NCBI GenBank assembly: GCA_022446885.1
Contig: JAKVBU010000014.1
Coordinates: 42,465 to 106,464, forward strand
Length of the DNA stretch: 64,000 nucleotides
Direction: 5' to 3'
Source of the DNA: Phycisphaerales bacterium
Lineage (GTDB): Bacteria > Planctomycetota > Phycisphaerae > Phycisphaerales > SM1A02
Below are positions 1 to 8,036 of this stretch, piece by piece (positions within the stretch are counted from its first letter, which is position 1; each line of letters opens with the position of its first letter). Below the pieces are notes generated by a model. It did no database searches. It was given only the letters and a program-made list of their open reading frames with translations, and was not told where the DNA came from. Position numbers and translations under genes: made by a program.

Positions 1-1339
1 TGCCATCGATCGTGGTGGTGTCCCCGCCGTCATAGCCCGCCGATCCACTGCGGTCGGTCGTGCGGATACCCGCACCCGGTGCCGCGGTGAATAGGCCATT
101 CCCGTAGGTGCTGAAACTCGCCAGCGTGCCGTTGGACTGCATGGCGGACACAGCAAGCACATTGGCAAGATTCGCCGGCCAGCCGATGTTGGCAGACCCA
201 TCGTTTCCAGCGGCTGCTACATGCACCACGCCCGCCTCATGTGTCTGATTGAATGCGGCCGAGATCGATCCAGAAGCCGAGCCACCTCCCCAGGATGAGT
301 TGGTCACGCGGGCCCCTTGATCGGCGGCCCAGCCGATGCCCTCAACCACCCAGGCGTCCTGGAATTCGAGGAAGCCCAGGCAGAAGCCGAAGATGCTGAT
401 CTCATTGAACACCTTGCCGGCCCGCACGATGCACTCCGGCGCCACACCTACCACGCCGATTGCGTTGTTGATGGTCGCCGCAACGCACCCGGCCACCGCA
501 GTGCCGTGGTTGTCGCAGTCATTTCCCGGATGCCCGTCGCTGCTGGAGCCGGTGAATGTCGCTCCGGGCAGCTGATTGATGTCGGCGTGATTCTGATCGA
601 TGCCGCTATCCAATACGACCACCTGAATGTCGCCGCTGCCCTTCGTGATATCCCAGGCTTCGGGTGCATCCATGTCGTGATCTGAACTCTGGTGCAGCCC
701 CCACTGCGATCCGAATTCAGGATCATTGGGAATCTCGCACGTCTGAGTCCATCGCATGGCGTTGGAGTGAGCGAATGAGACCTGTGGGTGTCGCTCCAGA
801 TCGCCGCACAAGGAGAACATGTCGACTGCACTCGTGCGTGTCGAGCCCAGCCGAACAATGCGTTGCCCACCAACATCCGGGTCTATCAAGTGCAGATTGT
901 GCGATTCGATCAGCGTCTCAAGAACAGCGGGGTCGGCCCCGGTCTCAAGTTGGAGAAGCACCTCGTTTGTCGGCGCCCAGGGCAGCATGCGTGTGCCACC
1001 AAGAAACAGCGGTGAGGCAAACGTGACTGCGCCCGATCGAGCAAGCCTGTCCACCAGAGACAGCACCTGCAGGCCAGTCATCGGGCGATGCAGAGGCGCG
1101 TAGATCAGCCGCCCAACGCTGGAGTCTTCGAACGCTTGGCCATCGAGCCCCCATCGATCAGCAATCGCCATCAGAGCCTGCGTTGATGTGTCGCCCGGAT
1201 CAATCATGATCCAGTTGCAATCGACATGCAGCACATCTGGGCCTGTGCTCAAGTTGTTCATTGCAAGCGAGTCATAGGCGGCGCCCGGCAACTGGGCAGG
1301 GGTAGTCATCACGGATGTCAACAGCAAGGTGTGCAACAT
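1..1339 (-). CDS. Secreted subtilisin-like serine peptidase (S8), C-terminus cut by window edge
   Basis: Read on the minus strand from an ATG at 1339-1337, this frame stays open for 446 codons to the left edge, so the gene is partial. A GGAGG stands about 9 bases before the ATG. Residues 1-19 look like a signal peptide. An N-terminal region of about 200 residues, which may act as a propeptide, precedes the peptidase domain. The catalytic Asp lies in VVVLDSGID (D244), the catalytic His in DNHGTAVAG (H278), and the oxyanion Asn in AAGNDGS (N379). The last complete codons read TTTIDG, exactly where the GTS motif carrying the catalytic Ser is expected, so the Ser falls just outside the window. 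It is probably an exported endopeptidase. Whether a dockerin or other tail follows cannot be seen. Confidence 0.93.
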   Translation of the reverse strand, partial: MLHTLLLTSVMTTPAQLPGAAYDSLAMNNLSTGPDVLHVDCNWIMIDPGDTSTQALMAIADRWGLDGQAFEDSSVGRLIYAPLHRPMTGLQVLSLVDRLARSGAVTFASPLFLGGTRMLPWAPTNEVLLQLETGADPAVLETLIESHNLHLIDPDVGGQRIVRLGSTRTSAVDMFSLCGDLERHPQVSFAHSNAMRWTQTCEIPNDPEFGSQWGLHQSSDHDMDAPEAWDITKGSGDIQVVVLDSGIDQNHADINQLPGATFTGSSSDGHPGNDCDNHGTAVAGCVAATINNAIGVVGVAPECIVRAGKVFNEISIFGFCLGFLEFQDAWVVEGIGWAADQGARVTNSSWGGGSASGSISAAFNQTHEAGVVHVAAAGNDGSANIGWPANLANVLAVSAMQSNGTLASFSTYGNGLFTAAPGAGIRTTDRSGSAGYDGGDTTTIDG

Positions 1340-1441
1340 GAACTCGATCCTCCAAGCCCCGAGTCTAACGATCAGTGCCACTCACTCAACCAACGGATGC
1401 CCGAATGCCGCGTTTTCCCGGCTCGTCGCTTCGGATCTACT

Positions 1442-2347
1442 TCAAACGGCCTCCGCAATGTCGCTGATGGAATGGGCATTGTGCGTTTGCCAGTAGAGCA
1501 TTGGTTCATCTGATTCGTCCGCCAAGGCCGCAGCAAGCGCCTTTCCGGTGTAGGTCGTTTCAAGACGGCAGCCGCACGAATCCAGCCGCGCCGCAGCCTC
1601 CACCGCACTTTCCGCGGCCTCGGTCGGCATGCCGTATCCCTCACCCAGTTGGTCTTCGACGCACACGGGCATCGCCGGGTCGAGCCCAGCAAGCGCCGCA
1701 GCCTCTTGCGACAAAGCCTCGACATCGGCGAGGCTGAGCCAGTCTTCAGGCACAACGCGCACCCCGATCACCTCAGTCGAAAACCCCGCCTCCTCCAGCG
1801 CAATGGCCAGACCAACGACTGTTCCGGCTGTTCCCATGGCGGCATACACCCGACGCGGCTGGGGCAGCACCCCGTCGCGAATCTGTGACACCAGTTCCCG
1901 CCCGGCCCGGATGAATCCCTGTGCCCCTACCGGACTTGAGCCGCCGGCGGGGATTGCCAGTGCGTCTTGGGCAAGTGAAGAGAGCAGTTCACAGGCGGCA
2001 TCTTGATCAGACGCCATGTGCACGGTTGCCAATGCTGCTGTTGCCTCGAACACGGCCCCGACATGCTCATTTTCCGGACGGGGAAAGGCGATGACGTGCA
2101 CATCATGGCCGAGCCTCGAACCGTGCACGGCTGTTGCCAGCGCATGATGAGACCCCTGCGCTCCCATGGTCACAATGCGCCGAGGCGCCTCATACAGCAA
2201 GTACTCGAGTTTCCTGGGCTTGTTGCCGCCGTAGCCCGGCGCCGAACAACCGTCATCCTTGATCCACAGGTTGGGCTTGAGATCGAACGCCTTGAACACA
2301 GGCGTGCTTCGGACGCCAAGATCAACTCGGCCAGGTAGACCGCTCAT
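1442..2347 (-). CDS. PLP-dependent D-cysteine desulfhydrase / ACC deaminase family protein
   Basis: A 301-residue fold-type II PLP enzyme. The motif GGNKPRKLEYL (residues 40-50) holds the Schiff-base lysine (K43), as in the GGNKxRKLE motif of D-cysteine desulfhydrase and ACC deaminase. GSHHALATAVHG corresponds to the S-N-H substrate/cofactor loop of the family, with His replacing Asn. A glycine-rich phosphate-binding segment (AAMGTAGTVVGLA) follows. The likely reaction is alpha,beta-elimination of a small D-amino acid or opening of ACC, giving a 2-oxo acid and ammonia. The exact substrate cannot be told. The ATG overlaps the TGA of the upstream xylose isomerase gene by 4 bases, so the two are probably co-transcribed and translationally coupled, although no shared pathway is obvious. 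Confidence 0.85.
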   Translation of the reverse strand: MSGLPGRVDLGVRSTPVFKAFDLKPNLWIKDDGCSAPGYGGNKPRKLEYLLYEAPRRIVTMGAQGSHHALATAVHGSRLGHDVHVIAFPRPENEHVGAVFEATAALATVHMASDQDAACELLSSLAQDALAIPAGGSSPVGAQGFIRAGRELVSQIRDGVLPQPRRVYAAMGTAGTVVGLAIALEEAGFSTEVIGVRVVPEDWLSLADVEALSQEAAALAGLDPAMPVCVEDQLGEGYGMPTEAAESAVEAAARLDSCGCRLETTYTGKALAAALADESDEPMLYWQTHNAHSISDIAEAV

Positions 2348-3675
2348 GTGGCCGACAGCAGGATGTCGTTCACGATCGCCTCGAGCATCTCTTGGCGACC
2401 TGATCGAGGTGTGGGTTCAGATTGAGCAGCCTGTGATTCCAGATCACGCAAAGACACGGTACCGGCCATGATGCCTTGGCCCAGATCACTCTCCCAAGAG
2501 GCATACCGATCGTGCATGAAGTCAGAGAGCCGCCCGTCTTCACGAATGGCCGCCGCGACGAGCAAACCTCGCGCAAAAGTGTCCATGCCGGCGATGTGAG
2601 CATGCAGCAGGTCGATGGGCTCCATTGACTCACGCCGTCGCTTGGCATCGAAATTCAAGCCACCTGTTTCAAGTCCGCCATGTTCCAGCAGAACCAACAT
2701 GATGTCAGTCGTCAGGTACAGGTCGGTCGGGAATCTGTCCGTGTCCCAGCCAGCGTGCGCATCGCCCATGTTGGCATCGATCGACCCGAGCATGCCCGCG
2801 GCTGCTGCCATGCGCAACTCGTGCCCCATCGATTTGCCCGCAAGCGTGGCGTGATTGGTTTCTATGTTCAGGGAGATGCGATCTTCAAGGCCGAACTCAC
2901 GCAGGAAATTCAACGTCGCCTCAACATCGCTGTCGTACTGGTGCAGACTTGGCTCTCTTGGCTTGGGCTCGATGTAAAAGGTACCTTCGAAGCCGGTGGT
3001 ATCAGCGTGTTCGATCGCCAGATGCAGCAAGCGGGCATATTGCGCCCGCTCCCGGGCCACATCGGTGTTGAGTAGCGTTGAGTACCCCTCTCGCCCGCCC
3101 CAGAACACGTACCCACGCCCACCCAACGCTTGGGTGGCGTCGATTGCCCTACGCACCTGCCCGGCACCATGGGCAAACACCTGCACATCTGGGCTGGTTG
3201 CTGCTCCGTGGGCGTACCGGGGATGAGCAAACAGACAGGCTGTGCCCCAGAGCAAGCCGATGCCGGTTTGCGTTTGCAGGTCATCTAGCACGCCGGTCAT
3301 GTGCTCCATGGCAGCCCGCTGTGAGGCCACGGAGTCGCCTTCGGGCGCGACGTCGTGGTCGTGAAAGCAGTACCAGCGAATGCCGAGTCGTTGCAGCAGC
3401 GCAAAGAAGACTCGTGCCCGTCGCTCGGCATTGTCGAGTGAGTCCGTGCCGTCGTCCCACGGGACAAGAGCTGTGCCTCGACCGAAGGGATCCCCAAGCG
3501 TGTTTCGCATCACGTGCCAGAAGCACGCAGCAAACGGCAGGTGCTCGTGCATTGGACGCCCTTCGACGAGTCGATCTGGGTCGTACCAACGAAATGACAG
3601 GGGGTCCTTGGACGCAGGGCCTGCGTATTCGACCTTGGGGAGATCGGCGATGGCGTCATCGTGCAGAAGATCCAT
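2344..3675 (-). CDS. xylA: Xylose isomerase
   Basis: A 443-residue protein, the usual length for class II xylose isomerases. Hallmarks are the catalytic His region (CFHDHDVAPEG), VFWGGREGYSTLLNTD, the metal-binding IEPKPREPSLHQYDSD, NIETNHATLAGKSMGHEL, and SIDANMGDAHAGWDTDRF followed by GGLNFDAKRRR. It interconverts D-xylose and D-xylulose (and often glucose and fructose) in the cytoplasm using two divalent metals. No xylulokinase lies beside it here; the only coupled gene is the PLP enzyme downstream. The ATG at 3675 has no strong ribosome-binding site. The start is chosen because the family N-terminus (pVxYxGPxSxxPLxFR) begins about 15 residues in. Confidence 0.97.
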   Translation of the reverse strand: MDLLHDDAIADLPKVEYAGPASKDPLSFRWYDPDRLVEGRPMHEHLPFAACFWHVMRNTLGDPFGRGTALVPWDDGTDSLDNAERRARVFFALLQRLGIRWYCFHDHDVAPEGDSVASQRAAMEHMTGVLDDLQTQTGIGLLWGTACLFAHPRYAHGAATSPDVQVFAHGAGQVRRAIDATQALGGRGYVFWGGREGYSTLLNTDVARERAQYARLLHLAIEHADTTGFEGTFYIEPKPREPSLHQYDSDVEATLNFLREFGLEDRISLNIETNHATLAGKSMGHELRMAAAAGMLGSIDANMGDAHAGWDTDRFPTDLYLTTDIMLVLLEHGGLETGGLNFDAKRRRESMEPIDLLHAHIAGMDTFARGLLVAAAIREDGRLSDFMHDRYASWESDLGQGIMAGTVSLRDLESQAAQSEPTPRSGRQEMLEAIVNDILLSAT

Positions 3676-4159
3676 GCTGCGAGTCTAGGCGCACCTGCCC
3701 CCGCCATGCACGGCCACCGAGGTGGCCGGGCATGTCCTTGCGGATCGTTGACCCATCAAGTGGAAAGCCAACGAGCGTCCCCGGAGGGATCCGGCAGAGG
3801 CCGTTGTCCGTGATCGCAAACACGCAAACAAAGGCCCTGGAAGAGGGCCGGAATTGGATGACCTGGATGACCATGCGAGATCCAGCCGAAAGCCATGCGG
3901 ATTAGGGATATGGCGGGGGCAAAGGTGAGCGATGGCACCAACAACAGTGCCCCGGTCGGGCTCGGCGTAGGGAGAGCGTTGGGTGCCATCGTGCTGGCAG
4001 TGGAGCGGGCCCGAAGACGGGCGCTGTTGCCATCACCAGAGACGGGCCCACTCGCAAAAAGAGAGGCCCAGCGTGTTTGGACTGGAAATCCACCGCCAGA
4101 ATCGCCCCCCACAAGTCAGTACAAGGCCCGACGTGATCTGTGACATGAGTTTTGGTTTT
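3676..4159. other. Intergenic stretch with no convincing gene
   Basis: About 480 bases between xylA and the FHA gene remnant. Several short open frames exist on both strands, but none has a recognisable motif. The least unlikely is a minus frame at 3656-3874 (72 codons, overlapping the xylA start by 20 bases). Two perfect inverted repeats are visible: GGCCACC/GGTGGCC at 3712-3727 and GGCCCT/AGGGCC at 3833-3849. Neither has a T-run, so they are weak terminator candidates. The stretch presumably holds the xylA promoter. Confidence 0.4.
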
Positions 4160-4458
4160 TTAGGCGGCTTGTTGGGCCCGCTCCATGTGTGCGAATGTCG
4201 CCCGTCGCAACAGGCCCTGGTTAGCAATGGCAAGCGTGTCCAGTGCATGGGCTGCTGAAGTGACTCTGGCCAGCGACTGCTCGGCTTGCACTCGCAATTG
4301 ACGAGCGACCGTCGCCCAAGCCAGATCCACTTCCGCCATCCAACGCCGAACGTCGGGCCGCTCGGCGTCGAGTTGCTCCAACACTTCTCTCGCCGCGTCG
4401 TAAGCCTCCAGCGCAGTTTCGTAGCGGCCTCGAGATCGATCCAATTCACCACGGCCCG
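4160..4458 (-). pseudogene. Out-of-frame C-terminal part of the FHA gene (helical/coiled-coil region)
   Basis: Directly after the FHA frame ends, the frame shifted by one base is open to a TAA at 4160. It encodes roughly 95 residues rich in Ala, Glu, Arg and Leu (for example YETALEAYDAAREVLEQLD), typical of an amphipathic helix or coiled coil. It has no start codon or ribosome-binding site of its own. Removing one G from the GGG at 4455-4457 (minus strand) would join it smoothly to the FHA domain as VIEIGRGELDRSRGRY. This could be a real inactivating frameshift, a base-calling error in a homopolymer, or, less likely, programmed slippage. Confidence 0.55.
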
Positions 4459-4751
4459 ATCTCGATGACCATGCCGTCGTGCATCGGCATTTGTTCACCC
4501 TGCTCAATCCGCATGGAGTCAACTCGTGTTCCAGTAGTCGAGTTGGCGTCCTCGATATGCCAGTTGCCCTCCTCACCGCGAATGACTGCGTGCACTCGAG
4601 ACACCCACTGGTGATCAAGCTGAATGTCGGCGGCATCGCCTCGACCGATCGTCGTTTCGGCCCGGTCGAAACCGGCCGACAAGTCGGGCGTGACAGGCCC
4701 GTCGGCCATCACCAATTGCAAGCCGCCAGACAATTGTGTCATCCCGGACAT
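4446..4751 (-). CDS. FHA-domain protein, apparently truncated by a frameshift
   Basis: A 101-residue open frame consisting almost entirely of a forkhead-associated domain, a phosphothreonine-peptide-binding module. The conserved residues are present: GR (36-37) in TTIGRGDAAD, SRVH (51-54), and N70-S-T-T-G-T (70-75) in the DANSTTGT loop. Translation then stops at a TGA (minus strand, 4448-4446) right after VIEIG, where the last FHA strand should continue. The sequence immediately downstream is open in a different frame and looks coding (see the next entry), so this is probably the front part of a longer protein. The ATG at 4751 gives a typical short lead-in before the FHA core. Confidence 0.7.
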   Translation of the reverse strand: MSGMTQLSGGLQLVMADGPVTPDLSAGFDRAETTIGRGDAADIQLDHQWVSRVHAVIRGEEGNWHIEDANSTTGTRVDSMRIEQGEQMPMHDGMVIEIGPW

Positions 4752-4775
4752 GCGTGAAGCAGATCACTCAAACCG

Positions 4776-6224
4776 ATGGCATCGAATACCATCAGTTTCA
4801 TGATGCACCCGCTCCTCATGTCTGTCGCCTTGATCTCCTCTGTTGCTGCCGATGCAACCCCCATCGTCATTGACGGCCGATTCGACGATTGGCCAGGCGT
4901 GGCTGCCAACGAACTTGCGGTGGCCGAGGACGGCCGGTTTGTCTACGTGCATCTGCCTGCGCCCGGCAGCCCATCCAATCTGCAGGGGCTCGCCTCTCCT
5001 GATGTCCTGCGTATCGATCTGGATCACGACGAAGGCACCGGAGCAAGATCCGGGCCGTATCGGGGGACCGATCTGGAGTTGCACTTCAGCCCCAAGACGG
5101 GGCGTCGCAGCGGCGGGGTCCAGATACAGCTTCCTGGCCTGGAGGATGGTTGGCTCGACCCAGACGCTGTCGATCTGGTCTTCGCCCCGACCGCCGCATC
5201 CAATCGATTCGAGATCCGAATTCCCCGCTCGATCGAGACGCCACGGGGCCCAGTCACCGTAGGCGGTCGAGTGAGGCTCCATCGATCAGGCCCCTTCGGC
5301 ACCCAAGGGCAGCTACTTCAAGCGGTTCAGCCGCGACCTCAGGTTGAACCGGCATTCCAGACGCTGCCGACCTGCCCCGACAGCGGCATCCGAGTGGTCA
5401 GTTGGAATGTGGAGTTCGGCGGGCTACTGGAACACCCGGCGCCCTTTCAACGCATCTTGGCTGCGCTCAAGCCGCATGTGATCTTGATCCAGGAGTTGGA
5501 GCCCGACCAGCGCGCTGGCGACATCGAGGCCCTGCTGAAGGCCGCTGTTCCCGGAAACTGGACGGTTGATCTGGGCCCCGTAGGCGGCCGCCTCCGCAGC
5601 GCCGTCGCCACTCGACTCTCAGCGACCGATCTTCCTGAACTCGACACGCTCAAGCGGCGCGACAGCGATGATCGGGGCGTTCGCGGCGCCGGTCTCACCG
5701 TAAAGAACGCACTGTCACCAGACATCGGCGTGGTCTCACTGCACCTGAAGTGTTGCGGCGCAGCAGAGGGCCCCGAGGACATGACCCGCATCGCCGAGGT
5801 GCTGGCTGTTCGTCGAGCAATCACCGAAGCTGATCACCGCGCCCCACTGGGCGGCCTGATCATTGGCGGTGATCTGAATCTGGTGGGATCCTCACTTCCG
5901 CTTGAGTTGCTGGTTGACAACGGCGAGTCGATGCTCGGGGGCAGCGGCGACCTCATCATCGCTGAGGCCATGCGGCCCGCGGGCGGCGGCATGCAGACCT
6001 GGGAGAAAGACGGTCAGCGATACACCCCAGGCCGCCTCGATTGGATCGCGGCTACAGGATCGAGCCTTGAGATCGCCAATGCCTTTGTTCTGGCCACCGA
6101 CGAGTGTTCAGCTTCGGTCTTGAGCGATCTGGGCATGCAGCCGGGCGATTCCGCCGCGGCCTCTGATCATCTACCCGTCGTGGCGGACTTCATCGTGCGT
6201 TCCCCCATGCGTCTGGGGCGATGA
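4776..6224 (+). CDS. Secreted endonuclease/exonuclease/phosphatase-fold protein with N-terminal beta domain
   Basis: A 482-residue exported protein. After a hydrophobic leader (MMHPLLMSVALISSVAA), residues of about 28-170 form a beta-rich region starting VIDGRFDDWPG, which resembles carbohydrate-binding/DOMON-like domains often placed before catalytic modules (inference). From about residue 205 comes an EEP domain: the metal-site Asn in VVSWNVEFGG, Glu in LIQELEPD, the catalytic GGDLNLVG, RLDWIAA, and the terminal SDHLP His. Such domains hydrolyse phosphodiesters, so a secreted nuclease or phosphodiesterase is likely. The first ATG (4776) is used; ATG codons at 4800 or 4803 would give a more standard signal peptide. 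Its last 54 bases overlap the convergent exporter gene. Confidence 0.85.
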   Translation: MASNTISFMMHPLLMSVALISSVAADATPIVIDGRFDDWPGVAANELAVAEDGRFVYVHLPAPGSPSNLQGLASPDVLRIDLDHDEGTGARSGPYRGTDLELHFSPKTGRRSGGVQIQLPGLEDGWLDPDAVDLVFAPTAASNRFEIRIPRSIETPRGPVTVGGRVRLHRSGPFGTQGQLLQAVQPRPQVEPAFQTLPTCPDSGIRVVSWNVEFGGLLEHPAPFQRILAALKPHVILIQELEPDQRAGDIEALLKAAVPGNWTVDLGPVGGRLRSAVATRLSATDLPELDTLKRRDSDDRGVRGAGLTVKNALSPDIGVVSLHLKCCGAAEGPEDMTRIAEVLAVRRAITEADHRAPLGGLIIGGDLNLVGSSLPLELLVDNGESMLGGSGDLIIAEAMRPAGGGMQTWEKDGQRYTPGRLDWIAATGSSLEIANAFVLATDECSASVLSDLGMQPGDSAAASDHLPVVADFIVRSPMRLGR

Positions 6225-7070
6225 CCGCAGTTCGCTTGCCGCGCCCCACAGCAGCTTGATCGAAGCAGCCACCACGAGCACGACGAATGCCCCGCGGATT
6301 GCCCGCAGCGGCATCTTGTGGGACAGGCGGGCTCCACACCAAGAACTCAGAAGGCACGCTGGCACGAGCCACGCAGCAATCTCCAGTGGATCCCACCACT
6401 TGACGGACTCCGCCAGACCCGGCGTGTCGAGCAGCGTGACGTCTTTGTAGATGGCCCCCACAATCGACGTGCACACCATGATCGCGCTTGAGGTGGCGAT
6501 CGCCTGCCGCAGTGGGAGGAAGCAGACGAATCCCAATAGAGGAACCGTAATGAGGCCACCGCCAATGCCCAGGATGCCGGCCCCGAACCCTAGACACAAC
6601 CCCACGACGACACATCTTGACCATGTGGGAACATAGGAGGGGGCCTTCCAAGTGTCTTCACCCCCTCTGGGCCGCATCAGCCGACTGAGATTGGTCCACG
6701 CCACGTAGATCAAGAAGGTGCCGAAGGTGATCTGCAACCAGAGATTGGGAATCCAGATACTCAACGTAACGCCACAGATGATCGCCACGCATGCCACCGG
6801 CGCAATGCGTTTGACCGCTCCGACACACACGGCTCGTTCACGACGATGACCGAGCGCCGCAGCGATCGCGACAAAGGGGGTCGTTGTCATCGACGCTGCC
6901 TGAGCGAGGTGAATCTCGTGGCCCAAGATGAGGGTGATCATGGGGATGATCACCACGCCACCTCCGATGCCCAGCATGCCACCCAGGGCGCCGGCCATCA
7001 TCCCTATGCCCAACAGCCCGAGGATGTGCCCCAAGGGCAGTGTCCCAACCAGAATGTCGAGCCACTCCAT
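6171..7070 (-). CDS. TauE/SafE-family anion exporter
   Basis: A 299-residue integral membrane protein with about eight hydrophobic segments and the duplicated glycine signatures of the family: GGMLGIGGGVVIIPM near residue 35 and GILGIGGGLITVPLL near residue 165. TauE/SafE proteins move sulfite, sulfoacetate or other organosulfur anions across the inner membrane. The substrate here cannot be inferred from context. It is divergent from the EamA transporter gene (41-base gap) and converges on the secreted EEP gene with a 54-base tail overlap. Confidence 0.88.
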   Translation of the reverse strand: MEWLDILVGTLPLGHILGLLGIGMMAGALGGMLGIGGGVVIIPMITLILGHEIHLAQAASMTTTPFVAIAAALGHRRERAVCVGAVKRIAPVACVAIICGVTLSIWIPNLWLQITFGTFLIYVAWTNLSRLMRPRGGEDTWKAPSYVPTWSRCVVVGLCLGFGAGILGIGGGLITVPLLGFVCFLPLRQAIATSSAIMVCTSIVGAIYKDVTLLDTPGLAESVKWWDPLEIAAWLVPACLLSSWCGARLSHKMPLRAIRGAFVVLVVAASIKLLWGAASELRSSPQTHGGTHDEVRHDG

Positions 7071-7111
7071 GCTCAGGCACCCTAGCAGGCGACCTGCGAA
7101 GATCCCGATTC

Positions 7112-8035
7112 ATGACTTCCGCACGAGTCCTTCGCGCTGATGCCCTGCTGCTGTTGGTCGCCCTGATCTGGGGCGTGGGGTTTGTCGTGCAGAAGGTCGC
7201 GATGGAAGGAGAGGGAGCCATCGGCCCCGTCACCTTCGCGGCGCTGCGGCTGTTCATCGGGGGATTGGTGCTTGTGCCACTGCTCGCGGTACGCAATCGT
7301 TCACACGCAAAGGCGACGACGCCCCCCATCTCAAGACGAGCGGCCTGGTGTGCCATGGGTGGTGCAGGCATGCTGCTGGCGGCAGGTGGCATCCTGCAAC
7401 AGTGGGGGTTGGTCTATACCGAGGCAGGCGTTGCTGGCTTTGTGACCGGGCTCTACGTGGTGATCGTTCCATTGCTTGGCTTGTGCATCGGTTATCGCGT
7501 GCGCTGGACGACCTGGGTGTCGGTGGTGCTCGCAGCCCTCGGCATGTACTTGCTCAGCGTCGCCGGGCGGCCAGTCTTCAATCCGGGCGACTTGCTGGTG
7601 CTTGGAGGCGCCGTTTGCTGGGCCGGACAAGTGCTGGTGATTGGTTGGGTGGCCTCACGCATGAATCCGATCATGTTGGCAACGGGCCAGAACCTCATCG
7701 GTGGCGCCATTGCACTGCTCATTGCCGCGCTCACGGAGCAGACGTCGTGGAGTCAGATCGAAGCGTGCCTGTGGCCGCTGGCCTACTCAGGCCCGTTGGC
7801 CATTGGGCTGGGCTTTCTGCTTCAAGTTGTGGCTCAACGGGACGCACCACCAGCACACACCGCCATCATGCTGTCGATGGAGGCCGTGTTTGGCGCACTG
7901 GCCGGCTGGCTCCTCTTGAGTGAGGTGTTCACGCCGACCATGCTTGGCGGCTGCGTCATCGTGTTGGTGGCGATGGGCGTGGCCCAACTCAAGCCACCCG
8001 TTGCATTCAAAGTCGACAGCACGGATCCGAGTTGA
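7112..8035 (+). CDS. EamA/DMT-superfamily transporter
   Basis: A 307-residue inner-membrane protein of the drug/metabolite transporter superfamily. It has ten hydrophobic segments formed by two EamA repeats. The first begins ADALLLLVALIWGVGFVVQK, the typical sequence with a WG motif in helix 1. The second starts near GDLLVLGGAVCWAGQVLVIG and ends with a helix carrying MEAVFGALAGWLLLSE, a strong DMT signature. The frame is open further upstream, but the ATG at 7112 puts the first helix at the correct place. Substrates of this family (amino acids, nucleotides, drugs) are not predictable from sequence. Confidence 0.88.
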   Translation: MTSARVLRADALLLLVALIWGVGFVVQKVAMEGEGAIGPVTFAALRLFIGGLVLVPLLAVRNRSHAKATTPPISRRAAWCAMGGAGMLLAAGGILQQWGLVYTEAGVAGFVTGLYVVIVPLLGLCIGYRVRWTTWVSVVLAALGMYLLSVAGRPVFNPGDLLVLGGAVCWAGQVLVIGWVASRMNPIMLATGQNLIGGAIALLIAALTEQTSWSQIEACLWPLAYSGPLAIGLGFLLQVVAQRDAPPAHTAIMLSMEAVFGALAGWLLLSEVFTPTMLGGCVIVLVAMGVAQLKPPVAFKVDSTDPS

Positions 8036-8036
8036 C

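Noticed and set aside
3756..4112. A 118-codon minus frame and overlapping plus frames in the gap before the FHA gene
   Set aside because: Low-complexity, no motif, no ribosome-binding site, and mutually overlapping on both strands.
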